In this document: in pieces, positions 1-11,154 of the stretch
Layout of the letters: the number at the start of each line of letters is the position of its first letter
How positions within the stretch are numbered: position 1 is the stretch's first letter
NCBI RefSeq assembly: GCF_019649055.1
Contig: NW_026570268.1
Location: 186,001-250,000, forward strand
Origin: Paramacrobiotus metropolitanus
Taxonomy: Eukaryota; Tardigrada; Eutardigrada; Parachela; Macrobiotidae
Reading direction: 5' to 3'
Length of the DNA: 64,000 nt
The notes under the pieces: generated by a model
What the model was told of the DNA's origin: nothing
What the model saw: the letters and a program-made list of their open reading frames with translations, nothing else
The model's database searches: none
Translations under genes and position numbers: made by a program

Positions 1-367
1 TGTTCATGCCATGCTGGGGAACTGAGGTCGATTTGCTCAGTTCTATCCAGGGGATTCTTCGGAAGACTTACCGGAACGGTGGAAAAAGCCGGCTTGTCAG
101 GTCTAACCACTCATGTCCGGGTCAAACCGAAGAATCCGGCCAACTTGTGTAGTCGGCACTCTGGCAAAGTCGTCGTTGACGTCCGCCGTATACATGATTA
201 ATCGGTTTCTGTAAAAAAAAACTAAAGAAAAGTGTCCATTCCGAAGTCGTTTCTCGACAGTGCTGTTTCTCAGCTGGACTGATTCTCAGTCGGCTATGCC
301 GTTTCCCGGCGCCAAGTCCCCTTAGATGTTCCGACGGAGGATCGAGTTCCAATGTGGGAACTCGATC
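1..367. other. Leftmost part of giant element, no gene seen
   Basis: This is downstream of the last open frame on the minus strand. It has stops in all frames, an A-rich run at about 211-230, and the same GTCGG-rich composition as the rest of the element. It does not match the candidate LTR sequence at 25,909 and beyond, and no convincing polypurine tract was found, so it is probably 3' non-coding sequence of the element ahead of an LTR outside the window. Confidence 0.4.
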
Positions 368-2556
368 TTAACTAAGTGGGACTTCGACGGGTTTATCGCC
401 GCCGAAATAGTTTTCCTCATCGTCATTGTCCGGGCCAGGTCGATTATGTGGCCGCCTGGCCGGATCCTTGGGTTTACAAGTCGCCGGGCCACTCCGTTGG
501 GACATCTCGTCGGTCTCATCGGTTTCTTGGCCAGGGCGATCCGCTCTGCCCTTCTTCGATTCCTTGGCCGCTTGTTTTCGGAGCCTCAGCGCGTACGGTT
601 GTGCGCCGGGTGCTATGTCGTCCGACATCCAAGGTTCGTAGGGCGATGAGTTAAATCCGCTGGGCAAAGTTTTCTTTCGTCGGTACCAGCTAATAAATCT
701 GGTCGCGTCATCGCTAGGGTCTACGTGATCCTCACGAAAGGCATACTTTGTCGCATACCGTTCGTGGGTATACAGCAAGTCGCGCATCCAGATGGCGAGG
801 ATGACACTCCTCATCGGTGTGCCAAGTTGGGCGACGAGGGTTTCCAAAGCCGCTGGTATCATTTCGTTCTGGTACAGTCCGTACAGGGTGTAATGGCAAA
901 AGTAATTGCCGAGCCGAGCTGCGAAAATGAATCGCAGGAATGCCGTGACTCCGTCCTGGGTGAGGTCGATCTCCCCTTCTGGAAGATGCTGGGTTAAGTC
1001 CAGTGCTGCCCGAGCCGCGGTAATTACAAAGGCTGGATGTGCGTGCGTTATGACGAACTGGGCAATACTCTCCAACTCGTCATGGGGGTATTCCCGAGCT
1101 CCTAGTTGGCTCCCGCGCGTTCCGTCCGGGCTATACAGCGGTACGTTCAGTAAGACTGGATCAGTCATCGACGGTAACGCATTCGATCTGGTGTACGGAT
1201 GTTCAACATTCTGTGCTGTGTGCGCAGACATGTTGAAGTCCGGTTGCCACTGATGTTGTTCCAGCAGCATTTGATATCCGGATCGGACGAGAAATTGACG
1301 AAGGTTTTCTACCATCCGCCATACTTGTGGCCGATTCCGTTCTTCATAATTCATGACATTCGTAATGTGATTCGTTCGTTCAGTCGGATGTGGCATGACG
1401 ACCTCGATTCCTTGTTGTCGAGTACGGTCGTAACGAGGATCTTCTCGGATCGGCACTTCTACTTGTGGTAGTTGCGCCCTCTGGTAGGCTACTTCAACGT
1501 CAATTTGTTCCGGTTGAGCTGCCAGTTCAGCTGGGACTTCGGCCGCCGGTTCTGCCTGGTGGGCCTCCGGCTGCTGTTCAGGTGGAATGAAGTTACGCTT
1601 CGACTTATTTGTTAAGTCGACCGTAAGTCCAATTCCTGTTTCGCCCGATCCAGTCCGTTTTCCTGGTGGAGGTCTGGTCGGCTCTTTTCCGACTTGTCGA
1701 ATGACTGCACGTTGCTCTTCGATTCTGTCTCGAAGATCAACAGGACCAATCCTATGTCGGAGGTCGTGTCCCGCTAAGTTTTTGCTCGGTCGGCGCTGCT
1801 GCTGTTGAGTTGCCGGTTGAGTCCGAGTTCCATGGGTTCCATGTTGGGGAATCTGCTGGGAAACAGTTGGACGAGCCTGTGTGACTACTGGCGTTGCCCT
1901 TTGTGGGATTGCCATCAACTGTTCCTGAGTCGCCGGGGTAAAGGTAACCGGCTGTTGGGTTCCGTCCGGCATGTTCATCATCATCGTCACCGATGCACTC
2001 GTCATTGGTCGGTGTGGATCCCCGACGAAGACATCGCGTATGGTGTGCATTAACTGCTCGGTTTCCGGGCGACCCTGTGTGGGTGCCTGTACCCGAAGCT
2101 TTATTTCCGGTTCGTAGTCGGTTGGTGATGGATGGACTCGCATCGCGGCGATCTGTCTGTCGACCTCTTTGATCTTCTTCTGGTCGTCGAGTTGACGCTG
2201 CAGATCCTGCATCTGACGATACTCCAACAGTCTATTTGTTAAGACCGGTGGTCGAGTTCCTTCCCATCTTGGGTCGCGGATTCGTTGCCGCTGAAGTGTA
2301 GCCAGGTTATCCTGTTCATGTGACTCCAATTGGTTGATCAGGTATTCTCTGCCGGCCAGGTACCGATATGCGTTCAGGTTACCAGCGACAACATTAATGT
2401 AAAGTGCCGCCGCCTGAGCTCGGTGTTGCGGTCCCGTGCCGGTAACTCGTTCGTTTGTGAAGGATACGATACATTGCGCGCAGGCAATCTGTTGTTGTCC
2501 CTCGTCGCGTTATCCCCGCACTGTTGGCAGTCCACCGTATAAGCTTCCGTACGAGT
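368..2556 (-). CDS. Last post-pol cistron: zinc ribbon plus unknown ordered domain
   Basis: The main open frame runs from about 2329 (no ATG; the frame is open further upstream) to the stop at 368, about 653 residues. Upstream coding sense continues to a splice acceptor at 2557-2558 after one one-base frame change near 2505-2515. That upstream part reads as a four-cysteine zinc ribbon, C-x2-C then C-x2-C. The middle is P/T/Q-rich and disordered. The C-terminal half (about 1450 down to 600) looks ordered, with aromatic and helical segments and a basic RRKK stretch, followed by an acidic/basic low-complexity tail. I do not recognise the ordered domain. By position it is where other retroelements carry env, but no signal peptide, membrane segment or cysteine pattern of a glycoprotein is present. 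It could be a nucleic-acid-binding or particle protein; this is inference only. Confidence 0.6.
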
Positions 2557-2575
2557 CTGTCAAAACAAAGGTAAG
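2557..2575 (-). promoter_or_regulatory. Candidate 3' splice site before last cistron
   Basis: On the minus strand a pyrimidine-rich stretch ends in TTTTGACAG, and coding sense begins immediately after it at 2556. The same TTGACAG ending occurs at the acceptor before the first post-pol cistron at 12,191. Use of the site is inferred, not shown. Confidence 0.45.
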
Positions 2576-2772
2576 CAAACCGTTTCTCGGTTGCATCCTA
2601 TAATTTACGCCCTATAGTTACTACGGTTGGGCCAGGTCGTTTCTCGAGCTGGTCCAAGACGCCTTTGTGGTCGTCTAATGAGGTAAATCGACTTCTGTTG
2701 GTCGATGACGCCTATGTGGTGTCACTGGAGGGAGGTCGGTTATGCCTCTCCTCCAACGCGTTCTGCGTTTCC

Positions 2773-5232
2773 TCATTCCCGTGTCGGTGCTTCTGTCGTC
2801 GACTCCGGCCGACTTGCTTGGTGCGAGTCAGCCAACTCGGTCGGTTGTGCCGAGGCTGATCGTTCCTTCGGTAAGTGTCCGTGTCGGTGAGTTGATGGAT
2901 TTAATGCGATAAATCGTTGGCCGCCCTGGACTTTATCGGTGTTTGTGGCAAATCTTTGTTGGTAGAGTGCCTTCGATAAGACGAATTCCAGTTCGTCTTC
3001 CAGGGAATATTTCTTGCGTCCGGCGATTACGTCCGGTTTGGGCTTGCATTTAGGGTCGACCAACTGCGGTTCTGCTGTTGTCCACTCAAACTCAAACCGT
3101 GCTGTGAGTTGGTGGAGTATTTCTCCACGGGTAAGTCCGTCGAGATGCCAGGACATTTTCATGCACGCTTCGATGGCGTGTATCCATCCTTCGTATGTTG
3201 AAGGGGCCGGGTCCTTGTTAGCCGGTGGGAACTCGTAGTACATCCGCTTTGTGCTGGTGTACGTACGTATTATTTTCCCGGCATGGTATCCCAGGTCACA
3301 GTAATGTCGCACATTATTCTGGCTCAGTTGTCGCCAGTCGCCCGTCTCGTCTACCTTCCAATGTTGGAGGAGTTTGAAGGCGATTCTTGGTGTGGCGAAT
3401 TTCGGTCCACGTGTGGCCAAGGCCTTCAGGGCGGCGAATGTGTACATCCATCCCGCATCGTATTCCGAAACACTCGGCTTCGATTTTGAAGCTGATTTGA
3501 TGCCGGTGTACTTGACCCGAACGTTGGTCAACGGAGGGATGTCGTCCGGTAACACTTCCATGGTGTCTTCATTCCATTCGGACAGAAGTGGCCGCTCGTA
3601 AGTGTCAGGGGTTATCGGTATCCGTTTACCGTACTGACGAGGGATATATACTCCGCCATCGTCTTCATTGCCTTTGGACTCCTCGGCTTTGTCGCCGCTG
3701 TCCTTCTCTTCCGGTTGTCTATCCGGTATCTCCGGTTCACCCTGTTGCTGAGGTGCTGAACTTGACGGTGGTGGTGGTTTACCGTTTTCGTCGTCGTCGT
3801 CGTCATCGTCTTTTGGCGACCCGTTCCCAGGTGTTTGGAAATCGTCGTCGTCGTCATCATCTTCGGTTTCTTCCTCGGAAGACGAGATCGGTTCCGATGA
3901 CTTCGGTTCCTTCTTCTTAGCCGGTTTAGTCGACTTCGACTTTCCCTTCTGTTGGGTGGAGTCTTCCGGCTCCGGTGAAATTTCCATGGGCGAGGACGGC
4001 GGGAGTAACTGTACGTCTCTCGGAATGAACCGTCCTTTCGCACTTCTAGTCGGTTTTGCCATACTTGCTCGTCCCGCTGGAGCTGCTACCGTGCCGACAT
4101 ATGTTGTCGGTTCGTGGGGTGCTCGAGGTCGGGGTAGGACTTGGACTCGTCTTTGTGACGATTGTCCGGCCGTACGAGCTATATGCAGCAAGGCGGCTGC
4201 ATCGTCCGACGATTGTTCGTTGGAGTCACTGTATTCTTCGGTCGGTTCCGTACCAGCCGGAGGCTTGTCCGTGTTGGCGTAAGACATCCGGAGGTTAAAT
4301 TCACGCCGATATTGTCCCGGTATGAAGTTAGGCACGGTATACCGTACCGGTACGTCTCGTTCCGCATTGGTCGTCTGGAAGGTGTGTTGCTCGACCAGGG
4401 ATTCGATTCGACCTGCTATATGGTCGATAATCTCGTCGATGTTGCCCTTCTTGTCCATGTACATCACGTTATATACGCGGGCAATCTGGACGAAAGTCGA
4501 TCCGCGGGGATTCCGGATGTATCCGATACATCGTGCAATTCTAGTCGGTGTATCGTCCGCATTCCTGGCGGCTGCACTTTTGAGTGCCTTGATGAGATCC
4601 GGTGGGAGCAGTTCGGCCGTCCGTCCCCATTGTCGGTGAACGGCTACTGCTAATCCGAAATCCAAAGTCCAGGCGACGATCTGCATCATGAGTTGATGCG
4701 TCAACCATTTCCCGGTTTCGCCTCCAACCTGGATGTTATTGGACAAATCTCGGACTAAGGACTGGTAGATGTCCGCGCGGTTTTTCCTGGCGTTTTCGAT
4801 GCTCCTTACGACTTCAACGTGTACTCGGACGGTGCGGATTAACGTATCGACCGGGTCGTCCGGCTGTTCGTCCGGAAGGCGTTCGCGTACATCATCTGGG
4901 GCTGGCCACTGTGATTCATCAGTGTCCGCTCCATGGTCGAACATTTCATTCAGGTCACCTTTAAATCCTTCGTAGGGGTCACCTTCTCCATGGTCGGAGA
5001 TTGAGTCCTTTTCTTCAATGTTCGAGATGTGATCGGATTCGACGTCAGACTGTTGCTTGGATGTGGAGGGCTGGGGTTGTTCGGTCGGAGTCGGCGGTTT
5101 TGGTGGGTTCCGTAGCCGACCCCCTGAAGTCTTAGCCGGCTTTGCGCCGGTTCGCTCCATGACTTCTTTGAATTTACGCTCCACCGCTTCCTTGTCGTGC
5201 GGTTGTTGAGCTTTCTCCTTCTGCTCGGTCCT
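2773..5232 (-). CDS. Post-pol region E: two unknown ordered domains around an acidic linker
   Basis: About 803 residues are open here. The frame is the same as the preceding region (5233-6063) and is separated from it only by the TAA at 5233-5235; there is no ATG near 5184, so this is best read as continuation after a stop. An N-terminal ordered block (about 4870 to 4270) is rich in W, Y, I and R and mostly helical. A disordered centre has long Asp and Glu runs and P/S/Q stretches. A second ordered block (about 3560 to 2920) has several conserved-looking Trp and Tyr. No known family was recognised for either block. The pattern of two folded blocks joined by an acidic linker recalls nucleic-acid or particle proteins, but that is a guess. 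The stop at 2773-2775 is TGA. Confidence 0.6.
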   Translation of the reverse strand, partial: RTEQKEKAQQPHDKEAVERKFKEVMERTGAKPAKTSGGRLRNPPKPPTPTEQPQPSTSKQQSDVESDHISNIEEKDSISDHGEGDPYEGFKGDLNEMFDHGADTDESQWPAPDDVRERLPDEQPDDPVDTLIRTVRVHVEVVRSIENARKNRADIYQSLVRDLSNNIQVGGETGKWLTHQLMMQIVAWTLDFGLAVAVHRQWGRTAELLPPDLIKALKSAAARNADDTPTRIARCIGYIRNPRGSTFVQIARVYNVMYMDKKGNIDEIIDHIAGRIESLVEQHTFQTTNAERDVPVRYTVPNFIPGQYRREFNLRMSYANTDKPPAGTEPTEEYSDSNEQSSDDAAALLHIARTAGQSSQRRVQVLPRPRAPHEPTTYVGTVAAPAGRASMAKPTRSAKGRFIPRDVQLLPPSSPMEISPEPEDSTQQKGKSKSTKPAKKKEPKSSEPISSSEEETEDDDDDDDFQTPGNGSPKDDDDDDDENGKPPPPSSSAPQQQGEPEIPDRQPEEKDSGDKAEESKGNEDDGGVYIPRQYGKRIPITPDTYERPLLSEWNEDTMEVLPDDIPPLTNVRVKYTGIKSASKSKPSVSEYDAGWMYTFAALKALATRGPKFATPRIAFKLLQHWKVDETGDWRQLSQNNVRHYCDLGYHAGKIIRTYTSTKRMYYEFPPANKDPAPSTYEGWIHAIEACMKMSWHLDGLTRGEILHQLTARFEFEWTTAEPQLVDPKCKPKPDVIAGRKKYSLEDELEFVLSKALYQQRFATNTDKVQGGQRFIALNPSTHRHGHLPKERSASAQPTELADSHQASRPESTTEAPTRE

Positions 5233-7166
5233 TTATGGGCCGGTATCCGAAATATCCAGATCATCGGATGACTTGTGCCGCTTGGCCGGATTAGGCTTCG
5301 GCGTCTTCACCGTAGAGTCCGACTTCGGTTTGGTCGTCTCTTTGGCTTCCGACTTTACTGGTTTCTTCTGGGTTTCCGTCGGTTGCGGCTTAGCGGATTG
5401 TTTCGCTGCTTCCTTCTTGGCCTTCCGTTTATCCTTATGGGATTTCGCGGAGTTGGCCGAGTTAATGACCCGTGTGTCGAGATCATCGTCGATCTGCACG
5501 GAAGGTTGTCTGGTTGGAGGGGGGACTTTCATCTTGACGGGTTGCTGTGCCGTCTTCTTGGTCGACTTGGGTTCCGGAGCGGTGACTTTATGTCGAGTCT
5601 GCGTAGCCGCTTGTAGGGCTTTAGGTCGACTCTTTTCCGCTCGGTAGTGCTCTCCCATACGTTTCATAACGTCGGCCATCTTCTCGGTCAGTCGGTCGTG
5701 GTCGCGCCGAGCTTCCGTGGTGTTTCCGACTATGCTGGCACGTCGGATTCTCAGCGAGTGCCAGAGTTCCCTGTCCTCCGGGTATGCCATGTCGATGCAG
5801 GCATCCTGTTCCGACCTCGTCAGGTCCTTTACATGTTGTAAGGCTGGGTCGTCATGGAATTCGCGCGATGAGTCCTGAGGTGGTTTCTCCTTAGCCGTAC
5901 TCCGTTTGGTCGGTATATTTACCGACTCCTTTACCGACTCGTTCGTTCGAGACTCGTCAATTGTTAGACGTGGGCCGGAGTGTATCGAGGTCGGTTCGTC
6001 CCTTTGTGGTGACGTTTCGACCGTCGTTTCGACTCGCGCTTCCGAAGGGGATGTTGTGTCCATCGCGTCTTCGGTTTCTTCGGTTTCGTCGGAGTATTCC
6101 GAGGTGTAAACCTGAGTGGTTTCTCCATTGTCGGTTGACTCGGCAACTTAGTCGGCTGGGATGCTGATCGGGTTGGCGAAATTTGTTTTACCGGCGATCT
6201 GCCTCGTTTCGGCGTGGATCCCTTCGGTGGTGCCGCTGCCTTCTGTTGAATGGAGTCATCGGAGTCGACGTTGTCCGCATTCTCCTCATCTTCGCTACTG
6301 TCCGACATTGTTATCGGAATTTTCTCGGTTATATCTTCTCCGGGCCGAGGTTGGATCTCCAGCGTGTAGGCACCTGGGTTGATGCTGGGATTGCGGAGCC
6401 GTTGGATCGTTTGGATCATGTTCGAGTCCAGCGGGAGTTGCCGTAACTCCTGCTTTCCGCATCTCAATGTCACCAACCGTCGCAGGACTTTGTCTCTATC
6501 CTGGATCGTAGCGTGGATTTTCCGGGCCATTTGAGTCTGTTGCTCCTCGGTCATAGTTCGATCTCGGATTCCTCCTTGAAGTTGTGCTTCATAGAGTATC
6601 CGTTGAAGATCCAGCGTTTTGGATTGGTGGACCAATTTCTTGTGGACGCCTGGCGTAAATAAGGCCTTCGCTCCCATCACTTTTCGTGACGGGCTCGGCT
6701 TTCCTTCGGCCGGGGGTACGGAAGACGGAGTCGCCTTTAGGATTTCCAAGAGTTGTTCCTTGGTCCTGACTGGTGATGGCGACTTCGACGGAAAGAGACG
6801 CCTTCGTGGACCGTGCTCTTCGATGTTGTCCGTCGGTTTTGGCTTCCTCGCGAATTTCGGTGAGTTTGATCCGCCTGGTTGGAGGACGAGTCGGCCATCA
6901 GATGTTCGTTCACTCTGTGGTTCTCTTTGTGAGAGCCCAAGTGACGCTGTCGGTCGTTCCAGGGGCTTAGATTGGCTAGCTTTTGTTGCTGCGGCTTCCT
7001 CCGATGTGTCCATCGGTTCATCTTCGCCTTCTAGTCCTGGTACTGGTAAGTCGTCCATCGGCTCGTCTTGGTGACTCACCGGTGGAACTACCTGTGTCGG
7101 TTTGACAGGTTGTACCTTAGACTTTTTAGCGGAGGGCGGCCTCTTCAGCTTACGTTGCGCTTCCAC
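5233..7166 (-). CDS. Post-pol region D: disordered basic/acidic protein segment
   Basis: Two overlapping open frames (7166-5964 and 6063-5233) read as one segment with a one-base frame change in the 5964-6063 overlap. Composition is rich in K, P, S and T, with basic clusters alternating with acidic runs. There is one short helical stretch near 5850-5640 with a D-R-L-T-E-K type amphipathic pattern, and another near 6650-6400. No enzyme motif is visible. The segment ends at the TAA at 5233-5235, after which the same frame stays open for another 2.4 kb. No independent start with convincing context was seen, so it is more likely part of a long polyprotein than a separate gene. Confidence 0.5.
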
Positions 7167-7189
7167 TTCCTTCCGCTTGTAGAAGTCGT

Positions 7190-8750
7190 CTACGAAGGAC
7201 TGAATCTAGCCGTCAGAGTTTGCAGCCGTTCCTGATTCTTTGCCGACCACACTGTTGTTGGTCGGAGGATAAATCGGGCTTCCTTGGCGTTGTTTTCCAA
7301 GTGTCCGAGATTAATGTCGATCTGACAATACTGCGGACTCCGTTGGTCGGTTTCGTCCATCATCTTCCGCAGTTCTACGATGACGGCGTCCGCTCGCAGT
7401 AACTGTGTATTAACTGCCTTTACCCATTCAAAGTCGGGTTTGGCTGGTGGGGCTGGAAGTGGAAGTCGGACAGCATCGAAATTCGGTTCCCGAGCCGACT
7501 GGATCTTTGTGATCCGAGACGGTCGACCTTCAGCCATGGCGTTTGTTGCCAGGTTGGTCGATTCCTGTTCTTTGTCCCGTTGTGTGGCGCGACCGTACTC
7601 GACAGTTCGTCCGTGTCTGGTATGGCTTCCATAATCCGAGCTTCCGTGGCCGGAGACATGGGCCGATCGGCCATTTCCATCGGTTTCGGTTGGGCCAAGC
7701 CCGCTGTTGAGGTCGGGTGAGGTTGAATCCGAGCTGTTGTCGAAGTCGGCTGACTCGAGGTGTTCGGTTGTTGCGAACCGGATGCGCATTGTGCCGCTTT
7801 CCGTTGTTCCTCGAGTTCCTTCCGCCGTAGAATTTCGAGGTCGACCTGCACGTCCTGAATGTGCATCTGGGAGACTCTAATTTGATCTTCAATTGCCGTC
7901 CGGATGTTACGGATGGTCGGATCTGTTCCGTCCATGTTATGAACTTGGCGTTGAAACTGTCGGCAATCCTTCGTGTACGAGCCAACTTATCGTTAAGGAT
8001 TTCACGCTGTTCTGCCAACGTGGGCTCGAGCGGTTGTTGTGAAGCAGTTTGCTGCGGCTGAGCCCTTTGTGTGTTAGCCTCCAAGATTTTCCACAAGTCC
8101 TCGACTTGCCTTGAGCAGATGCTATACTGCTGATCCAAGGCATCGCGCATTTGCTTCTCCATGGCGTTATTCGGGTCAAGTTCCCGGAGTTGTTTTCCGA
8201 GCTTCTCCATGACGTCGACCGCTTCTCGGTACTGGTTCTCACCTTCGCCGATGTCGACTTCCTTTTGTTCGGCTGCCTCGGCGAATGGAAGTTCGACGTC
8301 AGGTCCAGGTGATGGGACTGGAGAAGGTGTTTTCCCACGAGCTGGTACTGGCGCTCCCGCTTTGTTCGGGTTTGCCAAGTACTGTTTGACATGATCGATC
8401 ACCGACTGAAGTGCTTCGATTAGCCGGTCCCGGTTCGGACCTGGCGGTGGAATTCCCCATGAGCCTAGGGTATCGGCCCAATCCAACTCGAGTCGTAGTG
8501 CTCGGTCGATCCGGGTGAGGTCAGTTTCCTCTTGTTCCGTTAGGGTTCCACTAAGTCGGTGGTAAAAGATGTCGGCCAAATCCTGTCCGGCTTGGGTGAT
8601 TATGTCCAAGTTGGCGGTTAGGTTTTCCATTGGTGTCGTGCCGACTAGAGTCATCACCGCTGTCGTAGTCGGTGCCGCTCGGCGAGGCGGGGACGGCGTG
8701 GCAATCCGAGTGTACTCGGGTTCTGCGTTGAGGATCTCTGATCCGCTCAA
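7190..8750 (-). CDS. Post-pol region C: last helical module and hairpins, frameshifted
   Basis: Coding sense passes through three frames: 8750 to about 7940, then 7935 to about 7540, then about 7560 to 7190. The out-of-frame ends of each open frame (Arg/His/Asn-rich) are clearly shadow translation. The first part holds the sixth copy of the helical module found in region B (start near 8600) and a charged helical hairpin near 8240-8070. The third part holds another hairpin (near 7420-7240). Linkers are rich in P, T, Q and S. The one-base changes of frame lie at the overlaps. I recognise no catalytic motif. Role is probably structural by composition; that is inference. Confidence 0.5.
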
Positions 8751-11154
8751 CTACCGACCTGAGTTGTCGTTCGTCGACTTCGGTCGGTTCTTCCTTGCGG
8801 AGTAAGTCATCTGCCTTTTTCAAGTAGGCTGTCAAGTCGTTCATCTTCTGCCGTGCCACTCTCAAAGTTTCGCCGTCCGTTGGCGTATTTTGTACGAACG
8901 TTCGCTGGAGGTCTTCCAGCAAGTCCCATCCATCGCTGATTATGGAGGACATCTTTTCTCTGCGGCTTTTCCGCATTGCCGAGTGCATCTCCGCCGCCGA
9001 TGAGGTCGACGGTAATGCATCCGAGGTTTCCGTGTCCGAGTCGTGTGGTCGGTGTTGGCCCCGTGACTCTGGTCGGCGCTGGTTTCGGCTATATTCCCGC
9101 AGCTGATTAATGCCGTTCATTACGAGTTGAAAATGAACTCCCGGTTCGACCGTGCCTGGCTGTATCAGGTCCCTCACAAGTTGTATGTGAGTGGCGAACT
9201 CGGAAGTTATCCTCTGCACGTTCGGCTCGACTCCATTTTCGGCGCGTTGCTGAATCCGTTTTAGGATGTCTTCCGCCTCCTGTATAGCGATTCCGCCGTA
9301 GAGGATTGTCCTGTCGGGTGAGGAAGGTTTCGCCGTTACGGCCTGTGTGGTCGGTGGCGGAGGCGATGATATCGGTGAAGTCACAACGGCTCCCGGTAGT
9401 AACGTCGTCGGTTGGACGTTATCCGTCGGTGAGATCGGAGGTTTCTCCGCCAGAATAGCCGTCTTCACCTGACCCATAGCTGTTCGGAGTCGGTGTTTGT
9501 CCACCTCTGTGGTTGGCAAACCATACCGAGTGAGATCTTCAGTTAGCCCTATGTGGGCTATGAGATCATGAATTTTCCGCACTGGATCTAAGTTGGTAGG
9601 ATCTCGGGTTCCGTCAGCTATGCGTCCGTAGATTCCTTGGAGGGCTTGTTTGCCGTCAAGGATGGTTTTCCAGACTTCTGTCGTCTGGTCATCCTGTCCG
9701 ATCTGAAATGCCATCGCATGGTACCGGAGCTGGGGAACCTGTTGTTCGGCTCCTCCTGTTTGGCTCTGGATTATCTGTCGAATCCTTCGGTAATGCATGT
9801 TTAGTCGAATGGCCTGATCGTCTGTGGTTATGCCGCCGTCCTGTTCGGCAAGTCTGCGGGCGATCCGTAAACTTCGGTAAAGGTCGTTTACTAACCCTGC
9901 TCTATTGGTTACGGCGACCAAATCTCCGCCTTGCGTCATCCTCACTTCGTCGAGGATTCTATCTCCCGTTCGGATAGCGGCCTGTCCCTCTGCCAATGTG
10001 GGCATTTGTACATCTTCTGACCGACGTTCGGCTGCGTCCAGGTTCTGGGCAAGCTGTGGATACAGGTTAACTCGGTTCTGAGCATTCCGTATCCTGTTCC
10101 GGATTGCAGTTAACAATTCCAGGCTTGTCGGCATTCCGGTCGTTAAGTAAGACCGAAGTCCTGACATGAAGTCGCGGATGGCCCTCCTATGGCTATCGAG
10201 GTTCATTGCCTCGGTAGTCCCTGCCTGTGTATCTTCTAATACTGTGTCCATCCGACCTGTGACTATTGTAGCCATTCGTAGGAAATCCCGCATTTCCTGC
10301 AGTGTTGGGAGCGGTTCCACAGGTGGTCCTTGTGGGGCCTGCTGTGTCGGGTTCACTTGTAAGGCCGAGACTTGGATTGGTAACAACCCTTGGCCTACGT
10401 TCCACGTCATCATAGGTAAAGGTTCACTCGTTGGGACGACCGCTGGTTGGGTCGTCTTCGGTTGTAACGCTCGGATTTCATTTTCCTTCTCCGTCAGCTT
10501 CTTAGTCCAATGCTCGATCAGTCCGGTATTGCCCAGAACAGTTTCAGGGTAATGTTCCTTGGTTGGATCGAGTGTGGCCAGGCGTTTCTTCACCGCGTTT
10601 ATTTCGTGGAGATATTCTTTGCATTTTTGCCCCAAAGCGTCCAGCCGGGCTAATCGGATTTCTTCGTCAATCACCGCCTGTGTGGTCGGTGCTGAGATTC
10701 CCGACGAGCGCAAGTTTTGTTCTTGAGCTCGTATACGTCTTTCCAAGTCGACAGCCGAATCGGTCCAGCGTTGTTCCTCTCGGCCTATCCTTCCCATCTC
10801 AGCGGGGTAGTTCTCCGCTGTGTGGGGGGTCTTGGAGTAACTCAGTCTGAGTTTCACTGCCTCCTTCATAGCCTCCTCCTTTTGGACACGGAGTTTTCCG
10901 ATCTCCAGTGAAGGTGTTCGGCCAGGCACTTGTTGGCCTGGCGAAGTCGACGGAGTTGGCTGAGTTGCCTGGGAGGTCGGCGTGACAACCTGTGTGGTTA
11001 TCGCCGGTGAACCGGGGTCAGGATCTCCCAGTCTCTGGGCAACATGCCGAGCTATCGCTTGCTGGCAGATTCGGAGGGACGTCTGTTCCTCGGCATGGAG
11101 CTTTAAGTTGGCGTCGTTCAGACGGTTCTCGTAGTATGACAGTTCAGCCAACAA
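8551..11154 (-). CDS. Post-pol region B: large repeat protein of helical modules
   Basis: An 867-residue open frame. The N-terminal third has two or three charged helical hairpins with a shared pattern (helix, short D/T-P turn, helix with a W), at about 11,130-11,060, 10,850-10,700 and 10,620-10,480. From about 10,280 a second module recurs: a helix beginning I/A-I-x2-G/A-x2-hydrophobic pair, a loop with T or N, a middle helix, then P-T-x2-(E/D) followed by a helix with R-x-A. Copies begin near 10,275, 9985, 9668, 9288 and 8948, and the sixth lies in the next frame near 8600. Spacing is about 290-380 bases. Linkers between copies contain PTTQ-type peptides. No known domain was recognised. The last about 60 codons are shadow translation past a frame change. 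Confidence 0.6.
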   Translation of the reverse strand: MLAELSYYENRLNDANLKLHAEEQTSLRICQQAIARHVAQRLGDPDPGSPAITTQVVTPTSQATQPTPSTSPGQQVPGRTPSLEIGKLRVQKEEAMKEAVKLRLSYSKTPHTAENYPAEMGRIGREEQRWTDSAVDLERRIRAQEQNLRSSGISAPTTQAVIDEEIRLARLDALGQKCKEYLHEINAVKKRLATLDPTKEHYPETVLGNTGLIEHWTKKLTEKENEIRALQPKTTQPAVVPTSEPLPMMTWNVGQGLLPIQVSALQVNPTQQAPQGPPVEPLPTLQEMRDFLRMATIVTGRMDTVLEDTQAGTTEAMNLDSHRRAIRDFMSGLRSYLTTGMPTSLELLTAIRNRIRNAQNRVNLYPQLAQNLDAAERRSEDVQMPTLAEGQAAIRTGDRILDEVRMTQGGDLVAVTNRAGLVNDLYRSLRIARRLAEQDGGITTDDQAIRLNMHYRRIRQIIQSQTGGAEQQVPQLRYHAMAFQIGQDDQTTEVWKTILDGKQALQGIYGRIADGTRDPTNLDPVRKIHDLIAHIGLTEDLTRYGLPTTEVDKHRLRTAMGQVKTAILAEKPPISPTDNVQPTTLLPGAVVTSPISSPPPPTTQAVTAKPSSPDRTILYGGIAIQEAEDILKRIQQRAENGVEPNVQRITSEFATHIQLVRDLIQPGTVEPGVHFQLVMNGINQLREYSRNQRRPESRGQHRPHDSDTETSDALPSTSSAAEMHSAMRKSRREKMSSIISDGWDLLEDLQRTFVQNTPTDGETLRVARQKMNDLTAYLKKADDLLRKEEPTEVDERQLRSVVERIRDPQRRTRVHSDCHAVPASPSGTDYDSGDDSSRHDTNGKPNRQLGHNHPSRTGFGRHLLPPT

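Noticed and set aside
1-367. 3' LTR of the giant element at the left edge
   Set aside because: No match to the sequence next to the primer-binding site at 25,909, and no polypurine tract.
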